From Chloroflexota bacterium (GTDB lineage: Bacteria > Chloroflexota > Chloroflexia > Thermomicrobiales > CFX8): a stretch of 33,140 bases of DNA. The position numbers and the translations under genes were made by a program. The notes beneath the pieces are model-generated. The model did no database searches, was not told the DNA's origin, and saw nothing but the letters and a program-made list of their open reading frames with translations. Where the stretch lies: NCBI GenBank assembly GCA_003577355.1, contig QEUZ01000003.1, positions 1-33,140 of the forward strand. Reading direction: 5' to 3'. Position 1 is the first letter of the stretch. The number at the start of each line of letters is the position of its first letter. Shown here one piece after another: positions 1 to 8,663 of the stretch.

Positions 1-303
1 GTAGTAGACGACTCGCTCGGTGGGAAGCACCATTTGCCGGTCGCTCATCAGCGTCGGCATCCACGCCAGCCCTGCTGCCTCAAGGTCCTTGCCGGTAATG
101 ACCGCCAGCACGCCTGGGATCGCCAGCGCGCGTGAGGTGTCGATGTTCAGGATACGGGCATGCGCATAGGGGCTACGCGCGATGTCCAAGTAGAGCATCC
201 CGGGGAGTTTGACGTCGTCGACATACGTCCCCTTGCCCCGGATGAACCGCGGGTCCTCCTTGCGCTTCAAGCGCCTGCCAAGTGCTCCTGTCGAAGCGGT
301 CAT
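1..303 (-). CDS. coxL: Aerobic CO dehydrogenase / xanthine dehydrogenase-type molybdenum large subunit, 5' part only
   Basis: The first 101 codons of a molybdopterin-binding large subunit run off the left edge. The start is the ATG at 303, three bases after the coxS stop. The N-terminus has the family opening 'GRRLKRKEDPRFIRGKGTYVDD', abridged here to the key elements RRLKRKEDPRFIRG and YVDDV, followed by 'SPYAHARI' and 'PGVLAVITGKDL', all typical of the Ald_Xan_dh_C domain. The large subunit carries the Mo-cytosine-dinucleotide site and oxidises CO or an aldehyde/purine-type substrate. The active-site loop that separates form I CO dehydrogenase (AYXCSFR) from form II and other hydroxylases is outside the window, so substrate is not known. 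It follows coxM and coxS in one operon. Confidence 0.85.
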   Translation of the reverse strand, partial: MTASTGALGRRLKRKEDPRFIRGKGTYVDDVKLPGMLYLDIARSPYAHARILNIDTSRALAIPGVLAVITGKDLEAAGLAWMPTLMSDRQMVLPTERVVYY

Positions 304-306
304 GCC

Positions 307-801
307 TTACGCTCCTCCCGCTGCGGCCGCTTCAGCACCGGCCTGCTTCCGTGCCGCGTACTGAATCGCCTTGACAATGTTCACGTAGCCGGTACACCGA
401 CAGAGATTGCCAGAGATGGCGAACCGGATCTCCTCTTCGCTGGGGTGGGGGTTCTCTTCCAACAGCGCGGCGGCGGTCATCATCATCCCCGGCGTGCAGA
501 AGCCGCACTGCAGCCCGTGCTCTTCCCAAAAGCCCTCCTGAACGGGGTGCAGCTGGCCACCTGTTTCGAGCCCCTCGACGGTCCGAATCTCGTCTCCATC
601 CACCTGGACGGCGAAGATCGTGCAGCTCTTGACTGGCCTGCCGTTCCAATGCACGGTACAGGCCCCACAGCTCGTGGTATCGCAACCAATGTGCGTGCCG
701 GTGAGGTTCAACGTCTCACGCAGAAAATGCACGAGCAGCATGCGCGATTCGATTTCGGCGCGCCTCTCCTCGCCGTTGACTGTCACGGAAATGGTTGGCA
801 T
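307..801 (-). CDS. coxS: CO dehydrogenase-type small subunit, [2Fe-2S] protein
   Basis: 164 residues, the usual length for CoxS/CutC small subunits. The N-terminal plant-ferredoxin cluster is formed by C40, C45, C48 and C60 ([11 protein letters not shown]). The C-terminal helical domain holds the second cluster with C99 and C102 ([11 protein letters not shown]) and C134 and C136 (CRCTGY). Both clusters therefore have all eight ligands. The protein passes electrons from the Mo site in CoxL to FAD in CoxM. The start at 801 is preceded by a strong ribosome binding site (GAGGAGG about 9 bases upstream on the minus strand). It sits 40 bases after coxM and 3 bases before coxL. Confidence 0.95.
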   Translation of the reverse strand: MPTISVTVNGEERRAEIESRMLLVHFLRETLNLTGTHIGCDTTSCGACTVHWNGRPVKSCTIFAVQVDGDEIRTVEGLETGGQLHPVQEGFWEEHGLQCGFCTPGMMMTAAALLEENPHPSEEEIRFAISGNLCRCTGYVNIVKAIQYAARKQAGAEAAAAGGA

Positions 802-841
802 CTGCCTGCCTCCTCAATCAGCGTCGAATCATCTCGCCGGT

Positions 842-1711
842 TCAGGCGCCTGCTCGCACGAGGGCGAGTCGCAGCGCTCTCGCCGTCATCGTGCGGGTCA
901 TGGCGCGCTTGTATTCGACCGATCCGCGCAGGTCTGCTGTCGGTTCGCACGCGTCGGCGGCGGCTTGAGCGGCTGCTCGAATGACGTCGTCTGTTAAGCG
1001 GTTGCCTCGGACGATCGCCTCTGCTGCGCTGGAGCGCTCCGGGGTGTAGGAAACATTAGTCACTGCGATGCCAGCTTCGGCAATCGTGCCGTCGTACGCA
1101 AAGCTCAACTGGACAGCGGCGGCGGCGATCGCATAGTCCCCGACTTTGCGCTCCAACTTGACGTACGCTCCCCCTGCCCGTCCGTTGGGTTTTGGGATAC
1201 GGACCTCGGTGAGGATTTCATCGGGCTGGAGCGTTGTCTCAAAGGCGCTAATGAAGAAGTCGTCGATCGGGATGACACGTTCGCCGTTCGGCCCCAGCGC
1301 AACTACCGACGCGCGATAGGCGAGCATGGTCGCAGGGTGGTCGTTGGCTGGGTCCGCATGTGCCAGGTTGCCGCCCACCGTCGCCAGGTTGCGCACGAGG
1401 GGGTCGGCAATGACGTTGGCGGTGTCCAACAAGAGCGGATAGCGCTGTCGCACAATGTCTGAGCGTTCGAGGTCGCGCTCGCGGGTGAGTGCCCCGATGC
1501 GCAGCTCGTCGCTCGTTTCGGCGATGTGGCTCAACCCGGCGATGCGGTTGATATCAATGATGTGCTTGGGTTCAGCCAAGCGTAGCTTCATTACAGGAAT
1601 CAGGCTTTGCCCGCCGGCCAGCAGCTTGCCATCGTCGCGGTACTCGGCGAGCAGCCCGAGGGCATCATCGAGATGCCTTGGCGCATGGTACTCGAACGTT
1701 CCGGGGATCAT
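842..1711 (-). CDS. coxM: CO dehydrogenase-type medium subunit, FAD-binding
   Basis: 289 residues, matching the CoxM/CutB family. Two FAD pyrophosphate motifs are visible: AGGQS at residues 32-36 and TVGGN at 111-115 (family TIGGN), followed by the usual 'HADPANDHP' stretch. The C-terminal CO_deh_flav domain follows. The subunit accepts electrons from the CoxS clusters and delivers them to quinone or another acceptor. It is the first gene of the minus-strand coxM-coxS-coxL set. The ATG at 1711 has GGAAGGCGG 13-20 bases upstream, a rather distant ribosome binding site. A two-component system lies immediately upstream. Confidence 0.93.
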   Translation of the reverse strand: MIPGTFEYHAPRHLDDALGLLAEYRDDGKLLAGGQSLIPVMKLRLAEPKHIIDINRIAGLSHIAETSDELRIGALTRERDLERSDIVRQRYPLLLDTANVIADPLVRNLATVGGNLAHADPANDHPATMLAYRASVVALGPNGERVIPIDDFFISAFETTLQPDEILTEVRIPKPNGRAGGAYVKLERKVGDYAIAAAAVQLSFAYDGTIAEAGIAVTNVSYTPERSSAAEAIVRGNRLTDDVIRAAAQAAADACEPTADLRGSVEYKRAMTRTMTARALRLALVRAGA

Positions 1712-1878
1712 GGCAGTTCACCGCCTTCCGTCCGTACCGATCGACGCGCAATCCACCAGCAAGTTGCTGTGTGCGCAGTCATTGCCCTGTACGTTGTTGC
1801 TTGCAGTCTAGAAGGAATGCAGAAGTGGCGAAAGCCGCTGGCTGAACGTCCCGCAACCCCTCCATTTGGTGTGGAGAC

Positions 1879-1895
1879 CCCCTCGTTGTGAGGGG
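1879..1895 (-). terminator. Short GC hairpin after the response-regulator gene
   Basis: CCCCTC (1879-1884) and GAGGGG (1890-1895) form a perfect six-pair stem with a five-base loop, four bases beyond the response-regulator stop. A second small inverted repeat (CTCCA 1860-1864, TGGAG 1872-1876) follows it. Neither is followed by a T-run on the minus strand, so intrinsic termination is uncertain. Read-through into coxM is possible. Confidence 0.3.
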
Positions 1896-1899
1896 TGGG

Positions 1900-2550
1900 C
1901 TATTGTTGGATCCAGCCGTTGCGCACTGCGATCATCACCGCATCCAGCCGGTTGCGAGCGCCGAGGCGCCGCAGAACCTCCTGGACATAGCCCTTGACGG
2001 TGTTCTCCGAGAGATACAGCCGTTCTGCGATCTCGCGATTCGAGAAACCACCCGCCATCAAGCGCAGTACGGAGAACTGGTGCGGTGGCAATACCGGAGC
2101 AGCGGGGGACGCACCTGCACGGATGCGCTCGAACAACCCCGACGCGACGCGCGGGTCAATCACCGATTCGCCACGGACCACCGCCTCAAGGCTCTTGCGT
2201 AAGTCAAAATGCCCGATGTCCTTCAGGATGTAGCCTCGCGCGCCAGCCAGGATGCATTGATAGACGAGGTCTTCATCGCCAAATGCCGAGAGGATGAGGA
2301 CACGTGCCTGTGGCGCGCGTTCGCTGAGGATGGAACAGACATCTGCCCCGGAGAGCGTCGGCAAGCGGACATCGAGCAGCACGACATCGGGCGATGTTGC
2401 TTCAACCAGCCGAATGCCTTCCGGCCCATCGTCAGCTTCGCCGACGATTGAGAACCAGGCGTCGCCCTCGAGCGCGTACTTCAAGCCGTTGCGGACGATT
2501 TCGTGGTCGTCGATGAGGACAACACGAATGAGCCGCGGTTGAACGCTCAT
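1900..2550 (-). CDS. NarL/LuxR-family response regulator
   Basis: 216 residues from the ATG at 2550. I chose this start over one 12 codons upstream because it overlaps the kinase stop in an ATGA arrangement and begins just before the receiver domain. The receiver has the acidic pair D14/D15, the phospho-acceptor D60 (VVLLDVRLP) and the switch lysine in 'GYILKDIG'. The C-terminal LuxR-type helix-turn-helix reads 'GFSNREIAERLYLSENTVK'. It is predicted to be phosphorylated by the adjacent HisKA_3 kinase and to act as a cytoplasmic transcription regulator. The downstream cox genes on the same strand are an obvious candidate target, but that is inference from position only. Confidence 0.93.
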   Translation of the reverse strand: MSVQPRLIRVVLIDDHEIVRNGLKYALEGDAWFSIVGEADDGPEGIRLVEATSPDVVLLDVRLPTLSGADVCSILSERAPQARVLILSAFGDEDLVYQCILAGARGYILKDIGHFDLRKSLEAVVRGESVIDPRVASGLFERIRAGASPAAPVLPPHQFSVLRLMAGGFSNREIAERLYLSENTVKGYVQEVLRRLGARNRLDAVMIAVRNGWIQQ

Positions 2551-3842
2551 GCCGCGCCGTCCCCCGTGAAGTCGCGCGCGACGCATGGTATGCGCGCAGT
2601 GACTGAGAGACCACCATCGTCGCTGGTCTCCAACCGTAGCGAACCGCCGACCGCTTCCACCCGATGCGCCATAACGTTCAGCCCAAAGTGGCCGCGATTT
2701 CCGCGATACCCGCGCAGGATTTCTGGTGGGGCGCCGACGCCGTCGTCTTGAATGGCCAATTCGGCATGGTCGGCGCCGAAGCGCAATGCCAGCACAGCTG
2801 CTCGGGCCTGCGCATGACGTTGAATATTGAGTAACGCCTCACCGGCAACTTGCAGCATCACCCGCTCAACCTCGCTGGGGAGCCGGGTTGGCCGTCCGTG
2901 AACCGTCAGCGTGACGCGCGTGGCCCCTTCGCAGTCGTACTCCCGGACGAGCTCGCGCAGGCTCGTCACCAAACCGGGCGCTACCTGACCACCAGATGAC
3001 AGATCATAGACGGTGCGCCGGATCTCCGACGAGCCACGACTTGCCAGCTCACGAATCCGCTCGAGGGTTTCCGTAACGAGCGCCGGGTTGTCCAATCGTT
3101 CCAGGCCAGTGTTTGCGCTAATGCCAATGGAGAACATGATCTGTGCGACTCGATCGTGCAGCCCCTCGGCGATGCGGCTGCGTTCGTCGTGCAACATCGC
3201 TGCGAGTTGGGCGTCGTCCAGCCGGCGGTGCAGCGCGCGCAGATCGGCGATCATCGCTTGCTGCTGCTCGTACATGCGCGCGTTGGCGATTGCCACCGCT
3301 ACCTGGTTGGCAAAGGTCGTCAACAACCGTTCGTGGTGCGCGGCGTAGCCGGCTGCCCGGTTGGCGACGCCGATCATGCCGATCGTGGTATCGCGAAACC
3401 GCAACGGCACACCCAGGAACGTCCGCACCGGAGGGTGTCCGCGCGGCGCTCCGACGTGGTACTGGTCGTTATGCACGTCGTTGGAAATGCGCGAGCGGCC
3501 TTCGATGACGACGATCCCGAAGACACTTGGCCGGATCGGGATAGAGCGCAGCCGTTCCCAAAACGTATCGTCGTCGGGGACGAAGCCTTTGATCGCCGCG
3601 ACATCAAGGCGATCGGGGGCATCGACAAGGCCGACGAACCCGAAGGCGGATTCGGTGAGGCGCAGGCAGTGTTCGAGGGCACGATCCATCACCTCACTGG
3701 TGTGGTGCAAGCCGGCAATTTCGACGGAGATGGCGTAGAGCGAGGCGAGTTGCTCTTCGCGAAGCGCAGTCAACTCCCCGTCTGTTGGATCGACCACGGG
3801 TGGGGGCAGAGAACCGTTGGTTGATGGTGCAACCTGAGCCAT
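2547..3842 (-). CDS. Soluble GAF-domain sensor histidine kinase (HisKA_3/NarX type)
   Basis: 431 residues with no membrane segment. A GAF domain spans roughly residues 35-190. The dimerisation/phospho-acceptor motif 'ERSRIAEGLHDRVAQ' places the phosphorylated histidine at H229. The ATPase part has the N-box asparagine near N339 (EALLNIQRHA), the G1 box DDGVG at 366-370 and the G2-like GHFGLNVM at 384-391. It is therefore a complete cytoplasmic kinase of the NarX/DegS type, probably sensing a small ligand or redox/gas signal through GAF. I see no CxxC or haem-type motif that would identify the ligand. The gene overlaps its response regulator by four bases. Confidence 0.92.
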   Translation of the reverse strand: MAQVAPSTNGSLPPPVVDPTDGELTALREEQLASLYAISVEIAGLHHTSEVMDRALEHCLRLTESAFGFVGLVDAPDRLDVAAIKGFVPDDDTFWERLRSIPIRPSVFGIVVIEGRSRISNDVHNDQYHVGAPRGHPPVRTFLGVPLRFRDTTIGMIGVANRAAGYAAHHERLLTTFANQVAVAIANARMYEQQQAMIADLRALHRRLDDAQLAAMLHDERSRIAEGLHDRVAQIMFSIGISANTGLERLDNPALVTETLERIRELASRGSSEIRRTVYDLSSGGQVAPGLVTSLRELVREYDCEGATRVTLTVHGRPTRLPSEVERVMLQVAGEALLNIQRHAQARAAVLALRFGADHAELAIQDDGVGAPPEILRGYRGNRGHFGLNVMAHRVEAVGGSLRLETSDDGGLSVTARIPCVARDFTGDGAA

Positions 3843-3902
3843 CGAACGCAGTCCACTCGATCTCCGCGTACCGTGTGGGTGGATGCGAGTGTAGCACGCA
3901 GC

Positions 3903-5474
3903 CTAATCCGCCAGTACGGGAGTTGTTGTTGCAGGGGAGCTTGCAGTTGCTGGTTGCGCATTCAGAACGGCATGCAGCGCCCGTACACAGGCAGCATCAA
4001 GCTTTTCACCGGCCTGCTCATCGATCAGCTCCAGCGCGCGCTCGGGACTCCAGGCCGGGCGATACGGCCGCAGGGATGTCAGCGCGTCGTACATGTCGGC
4101 AACGGCGATGATCCTGGCCTCGAGCGGGATCTCGTTGCCCTTCAGGCCATCGGGGTAACCGGAACCATCGAGCCGCTCGTGATGCGACCGTACTCCGCCG
4201 ATGACCCCCTGTAGCGATCGCACATCCTTGATGATCGTGTGTCCCCGAATCGGGTGTTCTCGAATCGCGGCAAACTCCTCCGGCGTCAACGCTCCGGGTT
4301 TGTTGAGGATCGAATCCGGCACCCCGATCTTGCCAATGTCATGCAACATCGCGGCCTGTGCCAGCATCCGCAACCGTTCGCGAGGCAGCCGGAGCTCTTC
4401 ACCAATGCGCACGGCGAGGTCGGAAACGCGCTGGGTATGACCGCGGGTGTACACGTCCTTCGCTTCGACGGCGCCCACCAATGCCACAATGACCTCGGTA
4501 TAGCCCCGTTGCATCTGAATAATCGTGTCGCGGAGCAAGAGCCCTGCAACAACGCCTCGCAGGCTGCCGCTATATGCATATTCGACGACCATGCCGGCCA
4601 GCGCAGCGACGAATGCCGCGAACAGCAGCACATGGTAGAGCCACCAGCTCGCATTCCACACCGGAGCAAACGACATCGAAAGCTGACCCTGAAACAAGAA
4701 GATCGCCGATACCAGGAAACCGGAGATGAGCGGATTCGGAGCGATGCGTTGGATTCGCGCATAGCGGAATATGACGAGGCCAAGCAACAATAGCGTCGCA
4801 ACCATCACCGAGCGCTTGACCGCCTCATCTTCAAGCACGTCGAACTGGGACAGCAGCGACCGACCTGCTGTCGTCTGTGACGCGGTTGATGCTGCGACGT
4901 ATCCGTAATCGTCGGGTGCGGTGCTGCTCCCAGGCGCCGTGGATACCGGCGGTTGCGTTCCCGCATGGCCAGTGTGTGTTCCGGTAAACGATGAAAACAA
5001 GGCAAGGAAGGCAAACGAAATGAGGACTGTTCCGAAGGCAATCGTCAGCGGGCGCTGGCGATTGATGATGGTGCGCTCCACCGTACTGTGCCATTCGACT
5101 GTACTTAGTGCGAGGCAGATGGCTCCGATCAACAACGCAAGATGCGCGGAAAACCCTACCCACGGGTTGAACCCTGGGACGATTGCTCCTGGGGTCGTGA
5201 GTCCGTGGACAGCGAAAATGCCGGAAATACCCAGGAAAGCCCAAGATAGGAAAACGACGCGCGCGTCCTGCAGTTGGGACGCCGCAACTGTCATGAAAAC
5301 CGCCATCAGCAGCGCAATGCATGCGCTGAGCGACACAATCAGGAAATGGAAGTTGCTACCCGGCCAGTTCGGATCAGGCAGGTAGTGCATCAGTTGGAGG
5401 CTGAGGAGCAGGAGCGGGACGACAACGATCCCTGCCCAGTACAGCCTGCTGCGGGTGAGAAACGAAGCGTGCAT
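3903..5474 (-). CDS. Multi-pass membrane protein with C-terminal HD-GYP phosphodiesterase domain
   Basis: 523 residues from the ATG at 5474; an in-frame TTG at 5510 has no ribosome binding site and is less likely. About eight hydrophobic segments occupy residues 10-300, with one polar, Thr/Ser/Gly-rich loop between the fifth and sixth. The C-terminal HD-GYP domain carries HD at residues 378-379 (MLHDIGKIG), a His pair at 431-432 (SHHERLDGSGYP) and the GYP signature at 439-441. HD-GYP proteins hydrolyse cyclic-di-GMP to GMP, and all metal-ligand motifs look intact. The membrane part resembles no sensor family I can name. It ends 60 bases before the kinase gene and may be co-transcribed with it. 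Confidence 0.88.
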   Translation of the reverse strand: MHASFLTRSRLYWAGIVVVPLLLLSLQLMHYLPDPNWPGSNFHFLIVSLSACIALLMAVFMTVAASQLQDARVVFLSWAFLGISGIFAVHGLTTPGAIVPGFNPWVGFSAHLALLIGAICLALSTVEWHSTVERTIINRQRPLTIAFGTVLISFAFLALFSSFTGTHTGHAGTQPPVSTAPGSSTAPDDYGYVAASTASQTTAGRSLLSQFDVLEDEAVKRSVMVATLLLLGLVIFRYARIQRIAPNPLISGFLVSAIFLFQGQLSMSFAPVWNASWWLYHVLLFAAFVAALAGMVVEYAYSGSLRGVVAGLLLRDTIIQMQRGYTEVIVALVGAVEAKDVYTRGHTQRVSDLAVRIGEELRLPRERLRMLAQAAMLHDIGKIGVPDSILNKPGALTPEEFAAIREHPIRGHTIIKDVRSLQGVIGGVRSHHERLDGSGYPDGLKGNEIPLEARIIAVADMYDALTSLRPYRPAWSPERALELIDEQAGEKLDAACVRALHAVLNAQPATASSPATTTPVLAD

Positions 5475-5704
5475 CACGAACGCAAGCCGTTCCTGATCGA
5501 GTCGGGTCAACCCGTGACGTAGACTACGCCGCGCGTATCAACTGCTGCATGACCAGAAGGTCCTGAGCGGGTAGGCCGGCGGTCCTATGTGTGCCCGACA
5601 GGTGGCGCCACCGGGCTCCGAACAACGAGGTTCCCGCCGTTTGGGTGATAATGGGCGCGGCCACCACCATTGTGGCAACGAGAAGCAGGGAAAGGTCTGG
5701 CGGA

Positions 5705-6778
5705 ATGCGCATCCGCTGTGCGGTCATACCGGGAGACGGTATCGGCGAAGAAGTAGTACCCCAGGGGTTACGAGCGCTGGAAGCGGCAGCCGAAATTGAT
5801 GGCGGCTTCTCCTTCAAATTTGAGCATTACCCCTGGAGCTGCCGTTATTTCACCGAGCATGGCGAGATGATGCCTGCTGACGGCTTGGATATCCTGGCGC
5901 AGCACGACGTGATCTTTCTCGGAGCAGTTGGCTACCCAGGAGTGCCAGACCATGTGTCACTCTGGGGGCTGTTGATTCCGATCCGGCGGACCTTTCAGCA
6001 GTACATTAACCTGCGACCGTGCCGCTTGCTGGCCGGTGTCCAATCGCCATTGCGCGACAAAGCCCCTGGAGCCTTCGACTTCCTGGTTGTGCGCGAGAAT
6101 TCGGAAGGTGAGTACTCGAATATGGGGGGCCGCATCCACAGCGGCACACCGTTTGAGATGGCGATACAGGAGTCGGTGTTCACCCGCATGGGGTGCGAGC
6201 GGGTGACGCGGTATGCGTTTGAGCTGGCCAAGCGCCGTACTGGAAAGCTGACGGCAGCGACGAAATCAAACGGCATCAACATCACGATGCCATTTTGGGA
6301 TGAGGTGGTTCGTGATGTTGGGCGCGAATACCCGGAGGTGAGCAGCGAGCTGGTGCACATCGACGCGCTGTGCGCGTACTTCGTGACGCGGCCAGAGTCG
6401 TTTGATGTGGTTGTCGGCTCGAACCTGTTCGGTGACATTCTGACCGATCTGGGCGGTGCAATCATGGGTGGGATCGGCATGGCCCCGGCCGCCAATATCA
6501 ACCCGGAACGGCGCTTCCCTTCGATGTTTGAACCGGTACACGGATCGGCGCCAGATATTGCTGGGAACGGTTGGGCAAATCCGATCGGCCAAATGTGGAC
6601 AGCTGCGATGCTGTTGGACCACCTCGGCAAAACCGACCTGGGGGCAGCGCTCGTGGACAGTATCGAGGAGGTCTTGCGCGAGGGCGTCGTTCGCACGCGC
6701 GATCTCGGCGGGCGCGCCAGCACAACCGAAATGGCTGATGCGATCCTCGCCAAGTTCCGCGCAAAGGATGGACTCTAA
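5705..6778 (+). CDS. Tartrate/D-malate-type beta-decarboxylating dehydrogenase (TtuC/DmlA family)
   Basis: 357 residues starting at the ATG at 5705, which has AGGGAAAGG about 10 bases upstream and gives the family N-terminus 'RCAVIPGDGIGEEVVP'. The open frame extends 38 codons further left but that part looks non-coding. The stretches 'GAVGYPGVPDHVSLWGLL', 'NLRPCRLL', 'VVRENSEGEYS', 'TKSNGI' and 'GSNLFGDILTDLGG' are typical of the tartrate dehydrogenase/decarboxylase branch of the isocitrate/isopropylmalate dehydrogenase superfamily. It should oxidise D-malate or tartrate with NAD, Mn/Mg and K, giving pyruvate or related products plus CO2. Isopropylmalate or homoisocitrate activity cannot be excluded. 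Its stop overlaps the convergent aspartate dehydrogenase gene by four bases. Confidence 0.87.
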   Translation: MRIRCAVIPGDGIGEEVVPQGLRALEAAAEIDGGFSFKFEHYPWSCRYFTEHGEMMPADGLDILAQHDVIFLGAVGYPGVPDHVSLWGLLIPIRRTFQQYINLRPCRLLAGVQSPLRDKAPGAFDFLVVRENSEGEYSNMGGRIHSGTPFEMAIQESVFTRMGCERVTRYAFELAKRRTGKLTAATKSNGINITMPFWDEVVRDVGREYPEVSSELVHIDALCAYFVTRPESFDVVVGSNLFGDILTDLGGAIMGGIGMAPAANINPERRFPSMFEPVHGSAPDIAGNGWANPIGQMWTAAMLLDHLGKTDLGAALVDSIEEVLREGVVRTRDLGGRASTTEMADAILAKFRAKDGL

Positions 6779-7566
6779 CCGACGGAAAGCCGTTCGCGTC
6801 GCTTCAGGATCTCGTGGAGCACGCTCATCGCAGTGAGGCGTCCGGTGCGCGGGTTGCGCTCACTGGGGACGTTGGCGATCTCGAAGCGCAGCTGCCCGAA
6901 CTCCCCTTCGGCTTCTACGACATGGCGGTTGCGGTCGACCGCAGGGTCCGCAAGCACGACCACTTCCGTGCGGTCAAGTCCGAGGCCGGCGAAGCTCACC
7001 GCGGCTGCAACGTTGATGCTCTCGGGAAAACGTAACGCGCCTTCACGGGCACTGCCGCGAAACAGCTCGAGTGGTTCGGTGAGCCTCGCAGCGTCTGCGG
7101 CCGGCATGAGAGAAGCTGGCGGTTTACGCGTTGTGTGGGTAACGCGGGTCAGTCCTCCGCGTCGAGCAGCAGCAATGGCATCGAGCCCGCCAATGGCCCC
7201 ACTTGCGATACGGATCTGCGCCCCGCCTGCTTCTGCGGCAGCGAGCAAACGCTCGGCAGTTACTGGTTCGGCCAACGCGCCGACAGCCACGATGATGAGA
7301 TCGACCCCGTTCGCTAGGATCGCCGGTCCATGTTCGGCCAGACCCGCGTGTCCGGCAACCTCTGCCACAACATCCGGTTGCATGGCCAGGAGTGCATCGA
7401 CCGTCGTGACAACCGGAACGGGACAGCCATGGCGTGGTTTCGTACCGTCGCGCACGAGGGCGCCGCAGAGGTCCAGCTCATCGGCTGCATTAGCGGCGAG
7501 CTCGGCGAGCGCCAAACCGATCGCTCCGAGACCGATCAGCCCCACACGCGTGCGGGCAAGCGGCAT
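6775..7566 (-). CDS. nadX: L-aspartate dehydrogenase
   Basis: 263 residues from the ATG at 7566, preceded by GGAGGGCGGGAC; a GTG nine codons upstream would overlap the previous gene and lacks such a site. The Rossmann motif GLGAIG is at residues 12-17. 'SGAIGGLDAI' (about 122-131), 'TRKPP' (146-150), 'FPESINVAAAVSFAG' and the terminal 'NPRTGRLTAMSV' are signatures of aspartate dehydrogenase (DUF108/NadX). The enzyme interconverts aspartate and oxaloacetate plus ammonia with NAD(P). Next to cyanophycin genes it could either supply aspartate for the polymer or deaminate aspartate released from it; NAD biosynthesis through iminoaspartate is the alternative. It is 23 bases after the ATP-grasp gene, so probably in its operon. 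Confidence 0.9.
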   Translation of the reverse strand: MPLARTRVGLIGLGAIGLALAELAANAADELDLCGALVRDGTKPRHGCPVPVVTTVDALLAMQPDVVAEVAGHAGLAEHGPAILANGVDLIIVAVGALAEPVTAERLLAAAEAGGAQIRIASGAIGGLDAIAAARRGGLTRVTHTTRKPPASLMPAADAARLTEPLELFRGSAREGALRFPESINVAAAVSFAGLGLDRTEVVVLADPAVDRNRHVVEAEGEFGQLRFEIANVPSERNPRTGRLTAMSVLHEILKRRERLSVG

Positions 7567-7589
7567 GTCCCGCCCTCCGTTTCCAAGGT

Positions 7590-8486
7590 TCACGCAACGT
7601 GCGCGACGAGGCTGAGCGACTGAACCGCGCCAGCACGCGCGACATCCAGCACATGATCAATGATCCTCGCCGGGATGTCGACTCCGGTCGTTGCGATGCT
7701 GTTGCGGAACTCCATCGTGGCATTGACTTCGTTCACGAGTAGCCCGCGCTCGGCGTCTTCGAAAAGGTCGATCGCCAACAGCCCACCGCCGATCGCTGTC
7801 GCCGTGGCGTGGCAGATCTCCTCAATCGCTGGCGTTACGGGGCAGTTCGAGGCCTGTCCGCCACGCGCAGTGTTGGTAATCCAATGCTCCGAGGAACGAT
7901 AGATTGCAGCAATCGTTTCGCCATCGATCACAAACGCGCGGATATCGCGGCCGCGCTTTTCGATGTATTCCTGGATATAGAACGTGCCATGATGGAACGA
8001 TCCAAGCGTATCCTTGTGTTCAAGCAACGCTTCCGCCGCGTCGCGGTCGTTGATCTTCGCGAGCAAACGGCCCCAGGAACCGACAGGCGGCTTCAGTACA
8101 GCCGGGTAACCGAGCTCTTCGATCGCGGCGAGGGCGGTTTCGGGAGTGAACGCAACGAGCAGTCGCGGCTGCGGGATGCCTGCGGCAGCGAGCGTGGCCG
8201 AGGTTCGCAACTTGTCGTTACAACGTTCAAGGACATGCGACGAGTTGACGACAGGAATCCCCAACCCTTCGAGGACACTGACGGTGTGAAACGTGCGCTG
8301 CTGCGCAACCGAGCGGGCCAGGACAACATCGTAAGGCCAGGCAGCGGGCGTAGAAAGGTCTAAAACAAACCTGCGGTCGTCGAGCCGGTCGTAGGCGATC
8401 CCGCGCCGATCCAGCTCGGCAAAGAGCAGGCGCTCTTCTGCACGCAGTTGGCCATGGACGATAGCAACACGCGGGGAATGAGACAT
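7590..8486 (-). CDS. lysX: LysX/RimK-type ATP-grasp amino-acid ligase
   Basis: 298 residues from the ATG at 8486, which matches the usual N-terminus (VAIVHGQLR) and has GGAAAG about 14 bases upstream. An in-frame ATG at 8540 exists but lies inside a hairpin. The ATP-grasp core shows '[19 protein letters not shown]', '[19 protein letters not shown]', '[18 protein letters not shown]', '[15 protein letters not shown]' and the Mg-binding '[16 protein letters not shown]'. These match LysX, which in Thermus and relatives ligates 2-aminoadipate to the carrier LysW; close homologues (ArgX, RimK) use glutamate. No LysW-like small zinc/acidic protein is visible in this window, so the acceptor is open. 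It is divergent from cyanophycinase and upstream of nadX. The gene symbol denotes family, not proven function. Confidence 0.82.
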   Translation of the reverse strand: MSHSPRVAIVHGQLRAEERLLFAELDRRGIAYDRLDDRRFVLDLSTPAAWPYDVVLARSVAQQRTFHTVSVLEGLGIPVVNSSHVLERCNDKLRTSATLAAAGIPQPRLLVAFTPETALAAIEELGYPAVLKPPVGSWGRLLAKINDRDAAEALLEHKDTLGSFHHGTFYIQEYIEKRGRDIRAFVIDGETIAAIYRSSEHWITNTARGGQASNCPVTPAIEEICHATATAIGGGLLAIDLFEDAERGLLVNEVNATMEFRNSIATTGVDIPARIIDHVLDVARAGAVQSLSLVAHVA

Positions 8487-8505
8487 TGTTGTCGGCACTC
8501 TTTCC

Positions 8506-8531
8506 AAAAAGGCAAGGCAATGCAAGCCTTG
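8506..8531 (-). promoter_or_regulatory. Leader hairpin with T-run upstream of lysX (possible attenuator)
   Basis: On the minus strand, CAAGGC (8531-8526), a seven-base loop and GCCTTG (8518-8513) form a perfect six-pair stem, followed after CC by TTTTT (8510-8506). The structure ends about 20 bases before the lysX start. A hairpin plus T-run inside a leader suggests an intrinsic terminator-type attenuator. The stem is short, so it may be weak. No competing antiterminator was identified. Confidence 0.4.
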
Positions 8532-8663
8532 TTCGCACAATCCATCCGCTGGGCAGACACAACGCGACTACTGCCGAGTTGGTTGCCCGTTGGGTTTGGA
8601 GCACGATTTGGAAAGAACCGCAGGGGTCGACACCGAGCCGGAGGCATCAGCGGCCAGAACGCA

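Noticed and set aside
160-984. Long plus-strand open frame across coxS
   Set aside because: It is the antisense shadow of coxS, which has all eight cluster cysteines on the minus strand.
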